A DNA stretch of 64,000 nt from Bacillus sp. PK3_68 (GTDB lineage Bacteria > Bacillota > Bacilli > Bacillales > Domibacillaceae), in the NCBI RefSeq assembly GCF_003600835.1, contig NZ_NQYC01000001.1, positions 3,324,001-3,388,000 of the forward strand, read 5' to 3'. The notes below the pieces were generated by a model. The model was not told where the DNA came from. It saw nothing but the letters and a program-made list of their open reading frames with translations, and did no database searches. The first letter of the stretch is position 1. Every line of letters begins with the position of its first letter. Shown here one piece after another: positions 63,776 to 64,000 of this stretch. Position numbers and translations under genes: made by a program.

Positions 63776-64000
63776 AATTAGTCAAAAGCATATGTGGCTT
63801 CCTTTTACACAAATGAAGGATTACGAAGAAGCTCCCCTTATTATAGAGAGCGGCGAAGGCATCCGGCTAAGAGACATCCACGGCAATGAATATTTCGATG
63901 GCTATTCTTCCTTATGGCTAAATGTACACGGTCACCGACGTCCAGAAATTGATGAGGCGGTGAAAGAGCAGCTTGGACGAATTGCCCATTCAACCTTACT
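63753..64000 (+). CDS. bioA: Adenosylmethionine-8-amino-7-oxononanoate aminotransferase (start only)
   Basis: The first 82 codons of a class III aminotransferase running off the right edge. The GTG start at 63753 follows GGAGGGG by seven bases. [16 protein letters not shown] and the [22 protein letters not shown] segment are typical of BioA (and of the BioK variant that uses lysine). It converts 7-keto-8-aminopelargonate to diaminopelargonate. Whether SAM or lysine is the amino donor cannot be told from this part. Confidence 0.88.
   Translation, partial: MNTKRLYEISQKHMWLPFTQMKDYEEAPLIIESGEGIRLRDIHGNEYFDGYSSLWLNVHGHRRPEIDEAVKEQLGRIAHSTL

Overview
The window is a 64-kb stretch of chromosome from a low-GC Gram-positive bacterium, almost certainly a member of the Bacillaceae. 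The evidence is strong Shine-Dalgarno sequences, GTG and TTG starts, sigma-B type promoters, an S-box riboswitch, and close relatives of Bacillus genes (ywaD, putBCP/putR, tatA-tatC, yndM, yfmL, yfmM, topB, mtnU/mtnE, pabBAC, bioY/bioD). The genus cannot be fixed from sequence alone. I see no rRNA, tRNA, prophage, insertion sequence or CRISPR array.

Layout. 1-5.4 kb holds a truncated ECF sigma factor, a cold-shock protein, an RsbR-type stressosome paralogue, a quinone oxidoreductase, an arylamine N-acetyltransferase and a secreted M28 aminopeptidase. 5.7-14.7 kb is a catabolic block that appears dedicated to arginine or arginine derivatives: a RocE-like permease, an IclR regulator, two guanidino-modifying hydrolases (one a clear dimethylargininase), a RocB-like peptidase, a YfcC-family carrier and an M20D amidohydrolase. 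Two of its promoters carry the same tandem palindromes. 14.7-24.6 kb holds a Bmr-like efflux pump, a PhzF protein, an SPFH protein with a small membrane partner, and the proline-utilisation genes putR, putP, putC and putB. 24.9-27.6 kb is phoX-tatA-tatC with a candidate PhoP box. 27.7-34.7 kb is mainly DNA repair and translation (uvsE, glutaminyl-tRNA synthetase, recQ, methylpurine glycosylase), and includes a candidate structured non-coding RNA.

35-46 kb holds divergent sigma-B stress genes, an alkaline-phosphatase-superfamily protein, a DEAD-box-type helicase, a membrane PAS-PP2C phosphatase, a Dph6-like ATPase, an ABC-F protein, a CorC-type transporter and an NlpC/P60 hydrolase. 46-55.7 kb holds a large membrane protein, topB, metA, mtnU/mtnE, and an S-box riboswitch controlling a methyltransferase-like gene of unknown function. 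55.8-64 kb holds pabB-pabA-pabC, two further sigma-B-type YflT proteins, an RraA-like protein, an MFS transporter and the start of a biotin locus (bioY, bioD, bioA).

Two themes cross the regions. First, general stress: an RsbR paralogue, a PAS-PP2C phosphatase and four sigma-B promoter matches serve YflT-type genes. Second, four otherwise well-conserved genes (recQ, the phosphodiesterase, the PAS-PP2C phosphatase and metA) are each broken by exactly one missing base at or beside a short homopolymer. This pattern looks more like sequencing undercalls than true gene decay, and these genes are annotated here as single frameshifted units.
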